DNA from: CAZVLE01 sp964627855
GTDB taxonomy: Bacteria > Bacillota > Dethiobacteria > DTU022
Length of the DNA stretch: 7,083 nucleotides
Reading direction: 5' to 3'
Assembly (NCBI GenBank): GCA_964627855.1
Contig: CAZVLE010000022.1
Location: 1 to 7,083 of the forward strand
Positions within the stretch are counted from its first letter, which is position 1, and each line of letters starts with the position of its first letter. The translations under genes and the position numbers were made by a program. Shown one piece after another: positions 1 to 6,551 of the stretch. The notes beneath the pieces are model-generated. The model saw only the letters and a program-made list of their open reading frames with translations, had not been told where the DNA came from and did not search any database.

Positions 1-19
1 TTAAGTTTGATAAAAGAGG

Positions 20-49
20 TTGACGGTCATGCTCGTTTAAAATTAAAAT
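20..49 (+). promoter_or_regulatory. Candidate sigma-A type promoter for the importer operon
   Basis: TTGACG (20-25) matches the -35 consensus at five of six positions. It is followed after 18 bases by TAAAAT (44-49), which matches the -10 consensus at five of six. Transcription would begin near 56-58 and leave an untranslated leader of about 175 bases before the binding-protein ATG at 233. The surroundings are AT-rich, so chance -10 boxes are common; the near-consensus -35 is the stronger part of the call. Any gene upstream lies outside the window. Confidence 0.5.
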
Positions 50-136
50 TTTGGCTTAATAATTGCAAGTATTAAAGAGAATTGGCGGTTATTATTGAAT
101 CTTGCTTAATGTCATTAAAGCCAAAAATCATTATTC

Positions 137-159
137 AAGGAGGGTGGTCTATGATCTGA
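137..159 (+). other. Orphan ribosome binding site with a two-codon ORF in the leader
   Basis: AAGGAGG (137-143) is a near-perfect Shine-Dalgarno sequence, set 7 bases before an ATG at 151. That ATG is followed only by ATC and the stop TGA (157-159). No longer reading frame uses this site: the overlapping GTG at 144 gives only 12 codons and sits too close to it. An upstream imperfect inverted repeat (101-111 with 129-139, 9 of 11 paired) includes the first bases of the site and could mask it. It may be a minimal regulatory uORF, the remnant of a lost gene, or a ribosome-loading site in the leader. The sequence elements are clear; the function is unknown. Confidence 0.35.
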
Positions 160-232
160 TAAAATTTAAGCACGGTAAGTAAGATGTGTTCGTTGTGAGG
201 GGAAACAGACAATATATTTGGAGGTAAACTTA

Positions 233-1447
233 ATGTTTAAATTGCCAAGATATGCTTATTTGTTAGTTTTGTTGTTGTTTGTTGCGCTGATGGCCTTTGG
301 TTGTGGACCTGACGCACCAGATGTGCCGGTGCCCGATATCGATACAGATGAGGATGAAGTATCAGAACCGGCCGTACCTGTTGGTGATAATGTGATCAAA
401 ATTGGTTATGTTGCACCCTTTACAGGACCGGCTGCCGAGTTTGGAATCAACGGATGGCGCGGCATGCAAATCGCTGTTGATGAAGTCAACGCCGAAGGAA
501 TCGTTGTCGATGGCGAAACATACCAGATTGAAATTATCCGCTACGACAGCATGTGTGAACCAACCGAATCAGTGGCTTCTGTCCATAAGATGATTATGGA
601 AGACGAAGTAGTTGCCTTTCTCGGTGACCACTGCAGTTCCTGTTGTATGGCCATTGCCCCCCTGGCAGATCAGTACATGGTTCCGGGGATTACTATTGAA
701 TGTGCGGCAGAAGCTGTAACAAAGCCCGGACATCCCTTCTTCTTCCGGATGCGTCCTGACATGGCCCTGATGAGCCCGCTGGCAGCAGGACCGATCTATG
801 ACATCATTAACCCCTCAACCATTGCCTATGTGGGCGTTAATGACGACTATGGCAGATCATGGGTTGAATCACACCAGGACGGTTTTGATGAGTATGGAGT
901 AGAAAAGGTTTCAGAAGACTACTTTGAGCGTGGAACGACGGACTTTACCGTTCTGCTGACCAAAATCCGGGAGCTCCAGCCTGATATGGTTGGTTATGTG
1001 GGAACTTCCACCGAAGGAGCAATGCTGCTTGAACAGGCCTATGAAATGGGCCTTATTCCGGATATTGCTTTCTACGGTGCAGAAGAAATGGCCTCTTTTG
1101 AAATGCTCGATTACACCAGCCCTGAAGTTCTTGAGGGCACCTATGCTATCGCCCTTTACGGTGAAGCACCGGCCGATCTCGAGCAGGCAGTCAGGGATAG
1201 ATTCGACGCTCCCCTGCACTACGCGATCATATTTGCCTATGACGGCATTTATGTCTTGAAGGATGCTATTGAAAGAGCACAGTCCCTTGATTCAGAAGCG
1301 ATCAGGGATGCCCTGAAGGATGGAACCTATGAAACCCTGGCCGGATTTACCGAGTTCATGGATTTCGACGGTTACCAGAACCAGGGCTTTTATGTTCCCT
1401 ACCTGGTCAAGTGGGAAGACGGTGACATGGTGGTACTCGGCCAGTAA
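233..1447 (+). CDS. livJ: Branched-chain amino acid ABC transporter substrate-binding lipoprotein (LivJ/LivK-like)
   Basis: Type I periplasmic-binding-fold protein that captures the ligand outside the membrane for the LivHMGF importer. The ATG at 233 is chosen because GGAGGT (220-225) lies 7 bases upstream; an in-frame TTG at 218 would overlap that site. The 404 residues begin with a lipoprotein signal (R6, a hydrophobic stretch 8-22, then AFGC with lipid-acceptor Cys24), then an acidic Asp/Glu/Pro tether to about residue 50, then the binding domain starting at IKIGYVAPFTGP. Cys108 and Cys134 align by eye with the Cys53-Cys78 disulfide of E. coli LivJ, and the following Ser135 with its ligand-contacting Ser79. 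Glu284/Glu285 lie where LivJ has ligand-binding Glu226. The Thr102 region is not conserved (ECAAEA here), so the ligand may not be leucine. Cys137, Cys138 and Cys157 are extra. The family is certain; the substrate is not. Confidence 0.93.
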   Translation: MFKLPRYAYLLVLLLFVALMAFGCGPDAPDVPVPDIDTDEDEVSEPAVPVGDNVIKIGYVAPFTGPAAEFGINGWRGMQIAVDEVNAEGIVVDGETYQIEIIRYDSMCEPTESVASVHKMIMEDEVVAFLGDHCSSCCMAIAPLADQYMVPGITIECAAEAVTKPGHPFFFRMRPDMALMSPLAAGPIYDIINPSTIAYVGVNDDYGRSWVESHQDGFDEYGVEKVSEDYFERGTTDFTVLLTKIRELQPDMVGYVGTSTEGAMLLEQAYEMGLIPDIAFYGAEEMASFEMLDYTSPEVLEGTYAIALYGEAPADLEQAVRDRFDAPLHYAIIFAYDGIYVLKDAIERAQSLDSEAIRDALKDGTYETLAGFTEFMDFDGYQNQGFYVPYLVKWEDGDMVVLGQ

Positions 1448-1469
1448 AGTTGGTTCAGTGTCTCACGAA

Positions 1470-1500
1470 AGCAGATTTGCCGCTTTACTGGAAATAGAAT
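1470..1500 (+). repeat. Imperfect direct repeat, copy 1
   Basis: This stretch shares AGATTTG-C-GCT, TTACT and AAATAGA in the same order with 1670-1699, allowing three small gaps. It lies just after the binding-protein stop. The two copies start 200 bases apart and bracket the two hairpins at 1511-1555 and 1604-1637. They could mark an old small insertion or a tandem duplication of the gene's 3' flank. Similarity is partial, and chance resemblance in AT-rich DNA is not excluded. Confidence 0.35.
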
Positions 1501-1510
1501 AGAACAGAGA

Positions 1511-1555
1511 AAGAGTAAACGCAGGTTTGCATTATCTGCTCCTGCGTTTGCTCTT
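1511..1555 (+). terminator. Long stem-loop after the binding-protein gene
   Basis: AAGAGTAAACGCAGG (1511-1525) pairs with CCTGCGTTTGCTCTT (1541-1555): 14 Watson-Crick pairs plus one G-U over 15 positions, with a 15-base loop. It lies 64 bases after the stop codon. No continuous T tract follows (the next bases are gctcaactaagctttta), so it is not a textbook intrinsic terminator. In importer operons such a stem often protects or ends the abundant binding-protein transcript while allowing some read-through to the permease genes. That role is inferred; the stem itself is plain in the sequence. Confidence 0.55.
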
Positions 1556-1603
1556 GCTCAACTAAGCTTTTATCTATGTTTTCGCGGGAGATGAACTGAA
1601 AAT

Positions 1604-1637
1604 ATGCCAGCGATAAAGTTTGCTTTAAACCTGGCAT
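1604..1637 (+). other. Second intergenic hairpin with symmetric internal loop
   Basis: ATGCCAG (1604-1610) pairs with CTGGCAT (1631-1637) and TAAAG (1614-1618) with CTTTA (1623-1627). A 3x3 internal loop (CGA opposite AAC) separates the two helices and the cap is TTTG. All 12 pairs are Watson-Crick. No T tract follows, so a simple terminator is unlikely. It may be an RNA-processing or stability element in the livJ-livH gap. Confidence 0.5.
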
Positions 1638-1669
1638 GGCTAAGGTCCATTAGGGTATATTCCTTCAGA

Positions 1670-1699
1670 AGAGATTTGTCGCTATTTTACTAAATAGAT
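1670..1699 (+). repeat. Imperfect direct repeat, copy 2
   Basis: Partner of 1470-1500 (AGAGATTTGTCGCT, TTTACT, AAATAGA). This copy contains a small perfect hairpin absent from copy 1: CTATTT (1682-1687) pairs with AAATAG (1692-1697) across a four-base loop. Confidence 0.35.
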
Positions 1700-1730
1700 G
1701 ACAATGGATTCACCCCCTGGCTCTGAGCTG

Positions 1731-1762
1731 TAACAAAAATTAGTATTTTCTTTGTTTTGTTA
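1731..1762 (+). promoter_or_regulatory. TAACAAAA/TTTTGTTA inverted repeat, possible operator
   Basis: TAACAAAA (1731-1738) and TTTTGTTA (1755-1762) form a perfect 8-bp inverted repeat with 16 bases between the arms, so arm centres lie about 24 bases apart. It sits some 140 bases before the livH start, immediately upstream of the interleaved repeats at 1764-1853. It could be a regulator-binding palindrome or a weak RNA hairpin. The AT-rich composition raises the chance of coincidence, and no regulator gene is visible in the window. Confidence 0.3.
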
Positions 1763-1763
1763 A

Positions 1764-1853
1764 AATATCATGCAATCTGTTTTCTGATAATGCGCTAAAA
1801 GGGTACGGTGTGCTGTTGTGGCCGCATGATATTGTCCTTAATGGTTTTAGCGC
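1764..1853 (+). promoter_or_regulatory. Interleaved perfect inverted repeats ahead of livH, possible pseudoknotted leader RNA
   Basis: AATATCATGC (1764-1773) is perfectly complementary to GCATGATATT (1824-1833), and GCGCTAAAA (1792-1800) to TTTTAGCGC (1845-1853). The second pair's first arm lies inside the loop of the first pair and its other arm lies outside, so both together would make an H-type pseudoknot with connecting segments of 18, 23 and 11 bases. The element ends 44 bases before the livH start and 30 bases before its ribosome binding site. A role as an attenuator or ligand-sensing leader is inferred. Alternatives are two mutually exclusive hairpins acting as a switch, or palindromic DNA sites. 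No known riboswitch class is recognised. Confidence 0.4.
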
Positions 1854-1897
1854 TGTTTAAAGACCTGACACTTTCGACACAGAAAGGAGAGTTCAGC

Positions 1898-2752
1898 TTG
1901 GAAATATACATCATTAACGGGCTTGTTCTCGGTTCGATCTATGCCCTCGTTGCCCTCGGCTTAAACCTGATCTGGAGCATTACCGATATCCCGGATTTCA
2001 GCCAGGGGGGCATTTATGTCATCGCTGCCTATGCTGCTTATTTCACTATAACCTCTTTAAATCTTCACTGGACCATCGCCATGCTTGTAGCGGCACTTAC
2101 AGGGGCTTTCTTAGCCTACTGCTTCGAAAAATTTCTCTACAGCCGCTGGCGGGGCAGAACCGATCACATCCAGCTATTATGCGCTATTGCTTTATTTTTT
2201 CTTCTGGCCAACCTGGCCATCTATCTTTGGACTGCTAAATCCCTGAACCTCGATCATTTTATTGTCGGTAGAACAGAAATTTTCGGCATGGGTATTTCAT
2301 ACCAGAGAATAATGATCATTGTAGTTGTAATCCTTTTATTTGTATTGATTAACCTTTTCCTGAAGAGAACGAAAACAGGAAAAGCAATCAGGGCGGCTAC
2401 GCAGGACATCGAAGTTGCTCCCTGGATGGGTATCGATATCAATAGAGTTTTTTCAATTATTTTTGCCATGGGAGGAGCTCTTTCCGGTATTGCCGCCACA
2501 CTGGTTGCCCCTGTCTTTGCTGTCTATCCGATGATGGGTGAGCTGCCCCTTTTGAAAGCCCTGGTAGTTGTCATCCTTGGCGGTAAAGGAAGCCTGGCCG
2601 GTACACTCATTGCAGGAATGGGACTGGGTATCCTGGAAAGCCTCGGAGCCGGTTATATTTCAGCTTCATATCAACATGGTTTTGCCTTTATTATTCTTTT
2701 GGTTGTGCTGGTATTCAGGCCACAGGGTCTTTTCGGTTCCAGAAAGGAATAA
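1898..2752 (+). CDS. livH: Branched-chain amino acid ABC transporter permease LivH
   Basis: One of the two membrane subunits that form the translocation pore, paired with LivM. A TTG start at 1898 is preferred because AAGGAG (1884-1889) lies 8 bases upstream and the resulting N-terminus, MEIYIINGLVLGSIYALVALGLNL, is the usual LivH beginning. The frame stays open back to a GTG at 1808, but that start and an in-frame ATG at 1841 lack a well-placed ribosome binding site and would add about 20-30 atypical residues. The product is 284 residues, close to the family's usual length, with hydrophobic segments throughout. The cytoplasmic coupling region TGKAIRAATQDIEVAPWMGI (160-179) contacts the ATPases. 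GGKGSLAGTLIAG (228-240) and a C-terminal FRPQGLFG (273-280) are family hallmarks. It follows the unusually long 450-base gap and probably has some expression independent of the binding protein. Confidence 0.95.
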   Translation: MEIYIINGLVLGSIYALVALGLNLIWSITDIPDFSQGGIYVIAAYAAYFTITSLNLHWTIAMLVAALTGAFLAYCFEKFLYSRWRGRTDHIQLLCAIALFFLLANLAIYLWTAKSLNLDHFIVGRTEIFGMGISYQRIMIIVVVILLFVLINLFLKRTKTGKAIRAATQDIEVAPWMGIDINRVFSIIFAMGGALSGIAATLVAPVFAVYPMMGELPLLKALVVVILGGKGSLAGTLIAGMGLGILESLGAGYISASYQHGFAFIILLVVLVFRPQGLFGSRKE

Positions 2753-2819
2753 AAACCGGTGCATGCTTACTGAATAATTATATGCAGATCCAAGATCTTG
2801 CGCTATGAGAGGTGAAAAG

Positions 2820-3800
2820 ATGGAAATGGTTAAAAACAATTCAAGTGTAGTTAACAGAAAAAATATAACCTTTTGGGCAGCGGGTATGGTTGTAGTTATC
2901 GCATTAAGTTTAATCCCAACGCTCTTTTCGCAATATGTCATCTATGTTGCCACCCTCGCCCTGCTCTATGCCATGCTAACGGCCAGCTACGACTTAATTT
3001 TCGGCTATACCGGCCAGTTGTCATTCGCCCAGGGTGCTTTTTTCGGTCTCGGCGCCTATACCTCGGCCCTCTTGACGTTGTTAGCCGGTATTAGTTTTTG
3101 GCTGGCTTTTCTGATAACGATTATTGTTGGTTTTATTATTGCCGTCTTGGTCGGTTCTCCGGCATTGAGACTGCGCGGTTCTTATTTTGCGGTCACGACT
3201 TTCTTTTTGGCCCACTTTGTTTATCTGGTTTTTTTGAACACACATGAATTAACCGGTGGTCCCATGGGTTTAAGGGGCATTCAGCCTCCGCCTAAAATCT
3301 GGTTTCTTGATTTCTCCCAGATGAACTATTACTTTTATCTTATCCTTTTCTTCACTGTTTTGATGCTGCTGTTCCTTTACTTCTTGATCTACAGGACAGA
3401 AATTGGCAAACGCTTTGTCGCGATCAGGGAAGATCAGGATCTCGCCGAATCGCTGGGGGTAAATACATCTTTTTATAAAGTACTTTCCTTCAGTATAAGT
3501 GGAGCCCTGGCTGCGCTTTGCGGCTCGCTTTTTGCCCACTTTTTCCTCCTCCTGCACCCGTCGCAGTTTGTCTGGTTTACATCTGAGATGATTGTAATCA
3601 TGACCATCGTTGGTGGGGCAGGAACTTTAATTGGCCCGGTTTTGGGCGCTTTTGTGGTTACCTTTGTCCTCGAACTTTTCAGGTATGCTCCCGAGTTGAG
3701 ATTTATCATCTGGGCGGTGGCCCTGATTGCCATACTTGTTTTTGAGCCTAAAGGCATCATGGGTATGGCCAAGAGAATTCGCTTTAGGAGGGCACAATAA
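2820..3800 (+). CDS. livM: Branched-chain amino acid ABC transporter permease LivM
   Basis: Second membrane subunit of the importer, partner of LivH. Two in-frame ATGs compete, at 2805 and 2820. The one at 2820 has AGAGGTG (2808-2814) five bases upstream while the first has no such site, so 326 residues are predicted. A polar N-terminus is followed by a hydrophobic segment at about 18-35. The LivM signature YDLIFGYTGQLSFAQGAF lies at about 57-74 and SPALRLRGSYFAV at about 113-125. The ATPase-coupling loop runs from about 195 to 235 (GKRFVAIREDQDLAESLGVN, then SFSISGALAALCG). GGAGTLIGPVLGAF (265-278) and FEPKGIMG (308-315) are typical C-terminal motifs. It lies 67 bases after livH, and its stop shares one base with the livG start, which suggests translational coupling. 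Confidence 0.95.
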   Translation: MEMVKNNSSVVNRKNITFWAAGMVVVIALSLIPTLFSQYVIYVATLALLYAMLTASYDLIFGYTGQLSFAQGAFFGLGAYTSALLTLLAGISFWLAFLITIIVGFIIAVLVGSPALRLRGSYFAVTTFFLAHFVYLVFLNTHELTGGPMGLRGIQPPPKIWFLDFSQMNYYFYLILFFTVLMLLFLYFLIYRTEIGKRFVAIREDQDLAESLGVNTSFYKVLSFSISGALAALCGSLFAHFFLLLHPSQFVWFTSEMIVIMTIVGGAGTLIGPVLGAFVVTFVLELFRYAPELRFIIWAVALIAILVFEPKGIMGMAKRIRFRRAQ

Positions 3801-4549
3801 TGGCAGATATCTTGGAAGTCAAAGGTCTGAAAAAACAGTTCGGCGGTCTTATTGCCGTTAATAATGTTGATTTTACGGTTGAAGAAGGCAGCAGAACAGG
3901 AATCATCGGCCCGAACGGAGCGGGAAAAACGACCACCTTTTCTATGATAGCCGGCGAGCATCAACCGACGGCAGGCAGCATTTATTTTAACGGTGAGCGT
4001 ATCGATAAACGCAAGCCTTCAGCGATTTGCAAAAAAGGTATCGCCAGGACTTTTCAGGTGGTTCGTGTTTTCAGGGAATTAACCGTATTTGAGCATGTTG
4101 TCATGGGTGCGGTTGCCGGTAAAGCTGTTTTCTCGTCTCAGTCCTATCAAAAAGAAGATATTGAAACAATCCTTGAACTTACCGGGTTCGAAAATGATCA
4201 GCATAAGATCGCAGGCAGCCTGACCTCAGCCCGGCAGAAGCAGTTGGGCCTGGCAACATCACTGGCCACCAAACCGAAACTATTGTTGCTTGATGAACTA
4301 ATGGCCGGACTTAACCTTTCTGAAATTGAAAAGAGCCTGGTGATTCTCCGCAAGATTAACGAAGAAATGGGCATCACCCTGATTATTATTGAACACGTTA
4401 TGCGTGTGATCATGGGCTTATGCAAAAAAATTATCGTGCTTGATACCGGCAGCAAGATAGCAGAGGGTACGCCCGAGGAAATATCGGAGAACGAAAGAGT
4501 GATTGAAGCCTACCTGGGTAAGGAGGAAGCTGTAGATGCTGGAAATTAA
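3800..4549 (+). CDS. livG: Branched-chain amino acid ABC transporter ATP-binding protein LivG, variant signature motif
   Basis: Cytoplasmic ATPase subunit that pairs with LivF to drive uptake. The ATG at 3800 overlaps the livM stop by one base and has AGGAGG (3786-3791) 8 bases upstream. In 249 residues the domain order is complete: Walker A GPNGAGKTT (37-45), Q-loop glutamine in RTFQ (Q86), signature region (about 141-146), Walker B LLLLDE (161-166) and switch histidine in IIEHVM (H199). The signature reads LTSARQ, where most ABC proteins have LSGGQ or a close variant, and the residue after the catalytic Glu166 is Leu instead of the common Pro. From memory, a LivG subfamily with LTxAxRK and LDExMAG shares this pattern, so it is probably a lineage trait and not decay. 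The C-terminal AEGTPEEI and RVIEAYLG are usual for LivG. The last 14 bases overlap livF. Confidence 0.94.
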   Translation: MADILEVKGLKKQFGGLIAVNNVDFTVEEGSRTGIIGPNGAGKTTTFSMIAGEHQPTAGSIYFNGERIDKRKPSAICKKGIARTFQVVRVFRELTVFEHVVMGAVAGKAVFSSQSYQKEDIETILELTGFENDQHKIAGSLTSARQKQLGLATSLATKPKLLLLDELMAGLNLSEIEKSLVILRKINEEMGITLIIIEHVMRVIMGLCKKIIVLDTGSKIAEGTPEEISENERVIEAYLGKEEAVDAGN

Positions 4550-5243
4550 AAATTTAAGCATTGGTTATAAAGGAGTGCAGGTAGTATGGGATGTCTCTTT
4601 TGAGGTTAAAGAAGGAGAAAGTGTAGCTTTTGTAGGGGCTAACGGGGCCGGAAAAAGCACTATTCTTAAAACCATCTCCGGGGTGATCAAGCCAATGGCC
4701 GGTGAAATTATCTTTAATGGAGAGTCCCTGGTTGGTATTCCGGCGCATAAAATAGTGAGTAAGGGTTTGGCTTATATCCCTGAAGGGCGAAGAGTATTCC
4801 CCTACATGACCGTTAGAGAAAACCTCGAGCTTGGAGCTTTTACCGAAAAGAAAAAAGAGGTAATAGCTAATAATATTAACCGGGTTTTTGAACTTTTCCC
4901 GCGACTGAAGGAAAGGCAAAGCCAGATGGCCGGAACCTTCAGCGGTGGTGAGCAGCAAATGCTGGTTATCGGCAGGGCTCTGATGTCATCACCGAAATTT
5001 CTAATGATTGATGAACCCTCGCTGGGATTGCAGCCGACTATTGTCAACCTTGTTTACGAGGCTATCGAAGCGCTGCACAGTGAGGGGATAACCATTTTGC
5101 TTGTTGAGCAAAACGTTCAGAAAAGTTTAGAAGTTTCCCAGCGCGGTTATGTTCTTGAAAACGGCAGAATCTCAATGTCCGGCTCGAGCAAAGATTTGCT
5201 TAACAATGAAGACATGAAGAAAGTGTACCTGGGGATAACCTGA
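4536..5243 (+). CDS. livF: Branched-chain amino acid ABC transporter ATP-binding protein LivF
   Basis: Second ATPase subunit of the importer. The ATG at 4536 lies inside the end of livG (14-base overlap, different frame) with AAGGAGG (4520-4526) 9 bases upstream, so expression is coupled to livG. The 235-residue length is normal. Motifs: Walker A GANGAGKS (34-41), IPEGRRVFPYMTV (81-93), signature FSGGEQQM (135-142), Walker B FLMIDEP (155-161) and LLVEQNV (188-194). Glutamate in the Q-loop position (E83) and glutamine in the switch-histidine position (Q192) are standard for LivF and do not mark inactivation. The signature here is canonical while that of LivG is not, so the two ATP sites of the heterodimer are probably unequal. 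The C-terminus YLGIT is typical. Confidence 0.96.
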   Translation: MLEIKNLSIGYKGVQVVWDVSFEVKEGESVAFVGANGAGKSTILKTISGVIKPMAGEIIFNGESLVGIPAHKIVSKGLAYIPEGRRVFPYMTVRENLELGAFTEKKKEVIANNINRVFELFPRLKERQSQMAGTFSGGEQQMLVIGRALMSSPKFLMIDEPSLGLQPTIVNLVYEAIEALHSEGITILLVEQNVQKSLEVSQRGYVLENGRISMSGSSKDLLNNEDMKKVYLGIT

Positions 5244-5283
5244 TCTTAATAAAGAACCAATTCGATGTGGGGGTGTTTTTGTT

Positions 5284-6522
5284 TTGCCTAAGCAGTTAGC
5301 ATTTATCGTATTTATGGCGCTTGCTTTAAGCTTGCTGCCGGCAAACGATAATCTGGTGCTGGCTGAAGACAATCAATCGACAGCACTGCTTGAAGACGAC
5401 ATTTTATATTACTACTGGGCTTTCTGTCCGCTTTGTGACGACCCGGAAGATCACATTACCCCTTTCGAAGATTACCCGATCGAAATTGAGGTTTACGAGA
5501 TTGTCTATAACCCGGATAATCTGGAGAGGTTTCACCAGGTGAGAGAAGAACTGGGCATTGAGATGATTATCTTTCCCCTTTTCGTCTTCAATGAAGAATA
5601 TTGGATCGGTTATTCGGAGACAATCAAAGAAGAGGTTAAGAGTGCGATTGAAAAGTCGCTGGCCGAAGAGTCTGCAGAAGACAGGCAAAATATAATCCGC
5701 CTGCCTCTAATCGGCGATATAAACCTGGTCGAGTCTCCCATTTTGTTGACCACAATCATAATCGCCTTTCTGGACGGGTTTAATCCCTGTTCATTTTTTG
5801 TCTTAACCTTTCTGCTGGCCATTATTGTCCACTCGGCCTCGCGAAAAAGAATCACCCTTGTGGGTGTAACTTTTTTACTGGTAACATCCCTGGTTTACGG
5901 TCTTTTTATTCTCGGTGCCTTAAATATAATGCTCTTTGCTGCCCAGCTGTTCTGGATTCGTAATCTCGTTGCTGCCATAGTTATTATTTTGGGAGTAATC
6001 AGCGTCAAAGATTTCTTTATCTTTAAAGAGGGTATTTCAGTTGGCGTACCTGAAGCATATAAAAAGAAATATTATCAGCAGGTCAGGAATATATTTTATA
6101 CAAAATCGGTAATTCCGATGATTACAGCCACAGCAGTGATGGCTTTAGGCATAGCTCTGGTTGAACTGCCCTGCACGGCAGGTTTTCCCTTCATCTGGAC
6201 CAGCCTTATTGCCGGGATGGATCTGCCCCTGGGCCAGTATGTTTTATTGTTTGCCGTATATATTGCCATTTATTTAGCAGTTGAATTAATCATATTTTTG
6301 GCGGCCCTGATTAGAATGCGGACGATGAAGATGACCGAAGAAAGGGGCCGTTTGCTCAAACTGATTGCCGGCAGCCTCATGCTCGTGCTCGGTTTGATTC
6401 TCCTGCTTAGGCCTGATTATATGGAAAGTCTACTGGGGATCTTGATCACTTTTGGAGCCACACTAATTTTGATCCTGATTATGTATGGAATCGGAAAGCT
6501 TTTGAAAATCGAATCATCTTAA
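5284..6522 (+). CDS. Secreted thioredoxin-fold domain fused to a CcdA/DsbD-like thiol-redox membrane domain
   Basis: Probably passes electrons from cytoplasmic thioredoxin through the membrane to an extracytoplasmic dithiol domain. The TTG at 5284 is chosen because GGGGGTG (5269-5275) lies 8 bases upstream and Lys3 gives the signal peptide its positive end; an in-frame ATG at 5314 would lose this. The 412 residues comprise a signal peptide (1-27, cleavage likely after VLA), a thioredoxin/glutaredoxin-like domain (about 38-125) with CPLC at Cys48/Cys51 and a likely cis-proline in IFPLF (Pro98), a charged linker (about 125-145), and about seven hydrophobic segments (151-403). The membrane domain has the paired cysteines expected of CcdA/DsbD: Cys169 in GFNPCSFF and Cys297 in ELPCTAGFP. 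Classical DsbD carries its thioredoxin domain at the C-terminus; here it is N-terminal. The gene is 40 bases after livF, likely in the same transcript. The target is unknown. Confidence 0.83.
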   Translation: MPKQLAFIVFMALALSLLPANDNLVLAEDNQSTALLEDDILYYYWAFCPLCDDPEDHITPFEDYPIEIEVYEIVYNPDNLERFHQVREELGIEMIIFPLFVFNEEYWIGYSETIKEEVKSAIEKSLAEESAEDRQNIIRLPLIGDINLVESPILLTTIIIAFLDGFNPCSFFVLTFLLAIIVHSASRKRITLVGVTFLLVTSLVYGLFILGALNIMLFAAQLFWIRNLVAAIVIILGVISVKDFFIFKEGISVGVPEAYKKKYYQQVRNIFYTKSVIPMITATAVMALGIALVELPCTAGFPFIWTSLIAGMDLPLGQYVLLFAVYIAIYLAVELIIFLAALIRMRTMKMTEERGRLLKLIAGSLMLVLGLILLLRPDYMESLLGILITFGATLILILIMYGIGKLLKIESS

Positions 6523-6551
6523 CACTTCAGCGATAGATAAGATAAAGCGGC

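Noticed and set aside
218..232. TTG at 218 as start of the binding protein
   Set aside because: The codon overlaps the GGAGGT ribosome binding site that serves ATG 233.
911..1219. Open frame on the - strand inside the binding-protein gene
   Set aside because: It lies wholly within a clear family gene on the other strand, has no recognisable motif, and is explained as a shadow frame.
1785..1791. TGATAAT as a -10 box for a livH promoter
   Set aside because: The -10 match is good but no -35-like hexamer lies 16-18 bases upstream, and it falls between repeat arms. A livH promoter is possible but not supported.
1808..1897. N-terminal extension of livH from GTG 1808 or ATG 1841
   Set aside because: Neither start has a well-spaced ribosome binding site, while TTG 1898 does and gives the standard LivH N-terminus. 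The extension also covers one arm of each inverted repeat.
3473..3964. 163-codon open frame on the - strand across the livM-livG junction
   Set aside because: It overlaps two well-supported genes including the livG Walker A region, and its translation has no recognisable domain.
5271..5286. Terminator between livF and the redox protein (GGG then TTTTT)
   Set aside because: No stem precedes the T run. The G-rich stretch works better as the ribosome binding site of the next gene.
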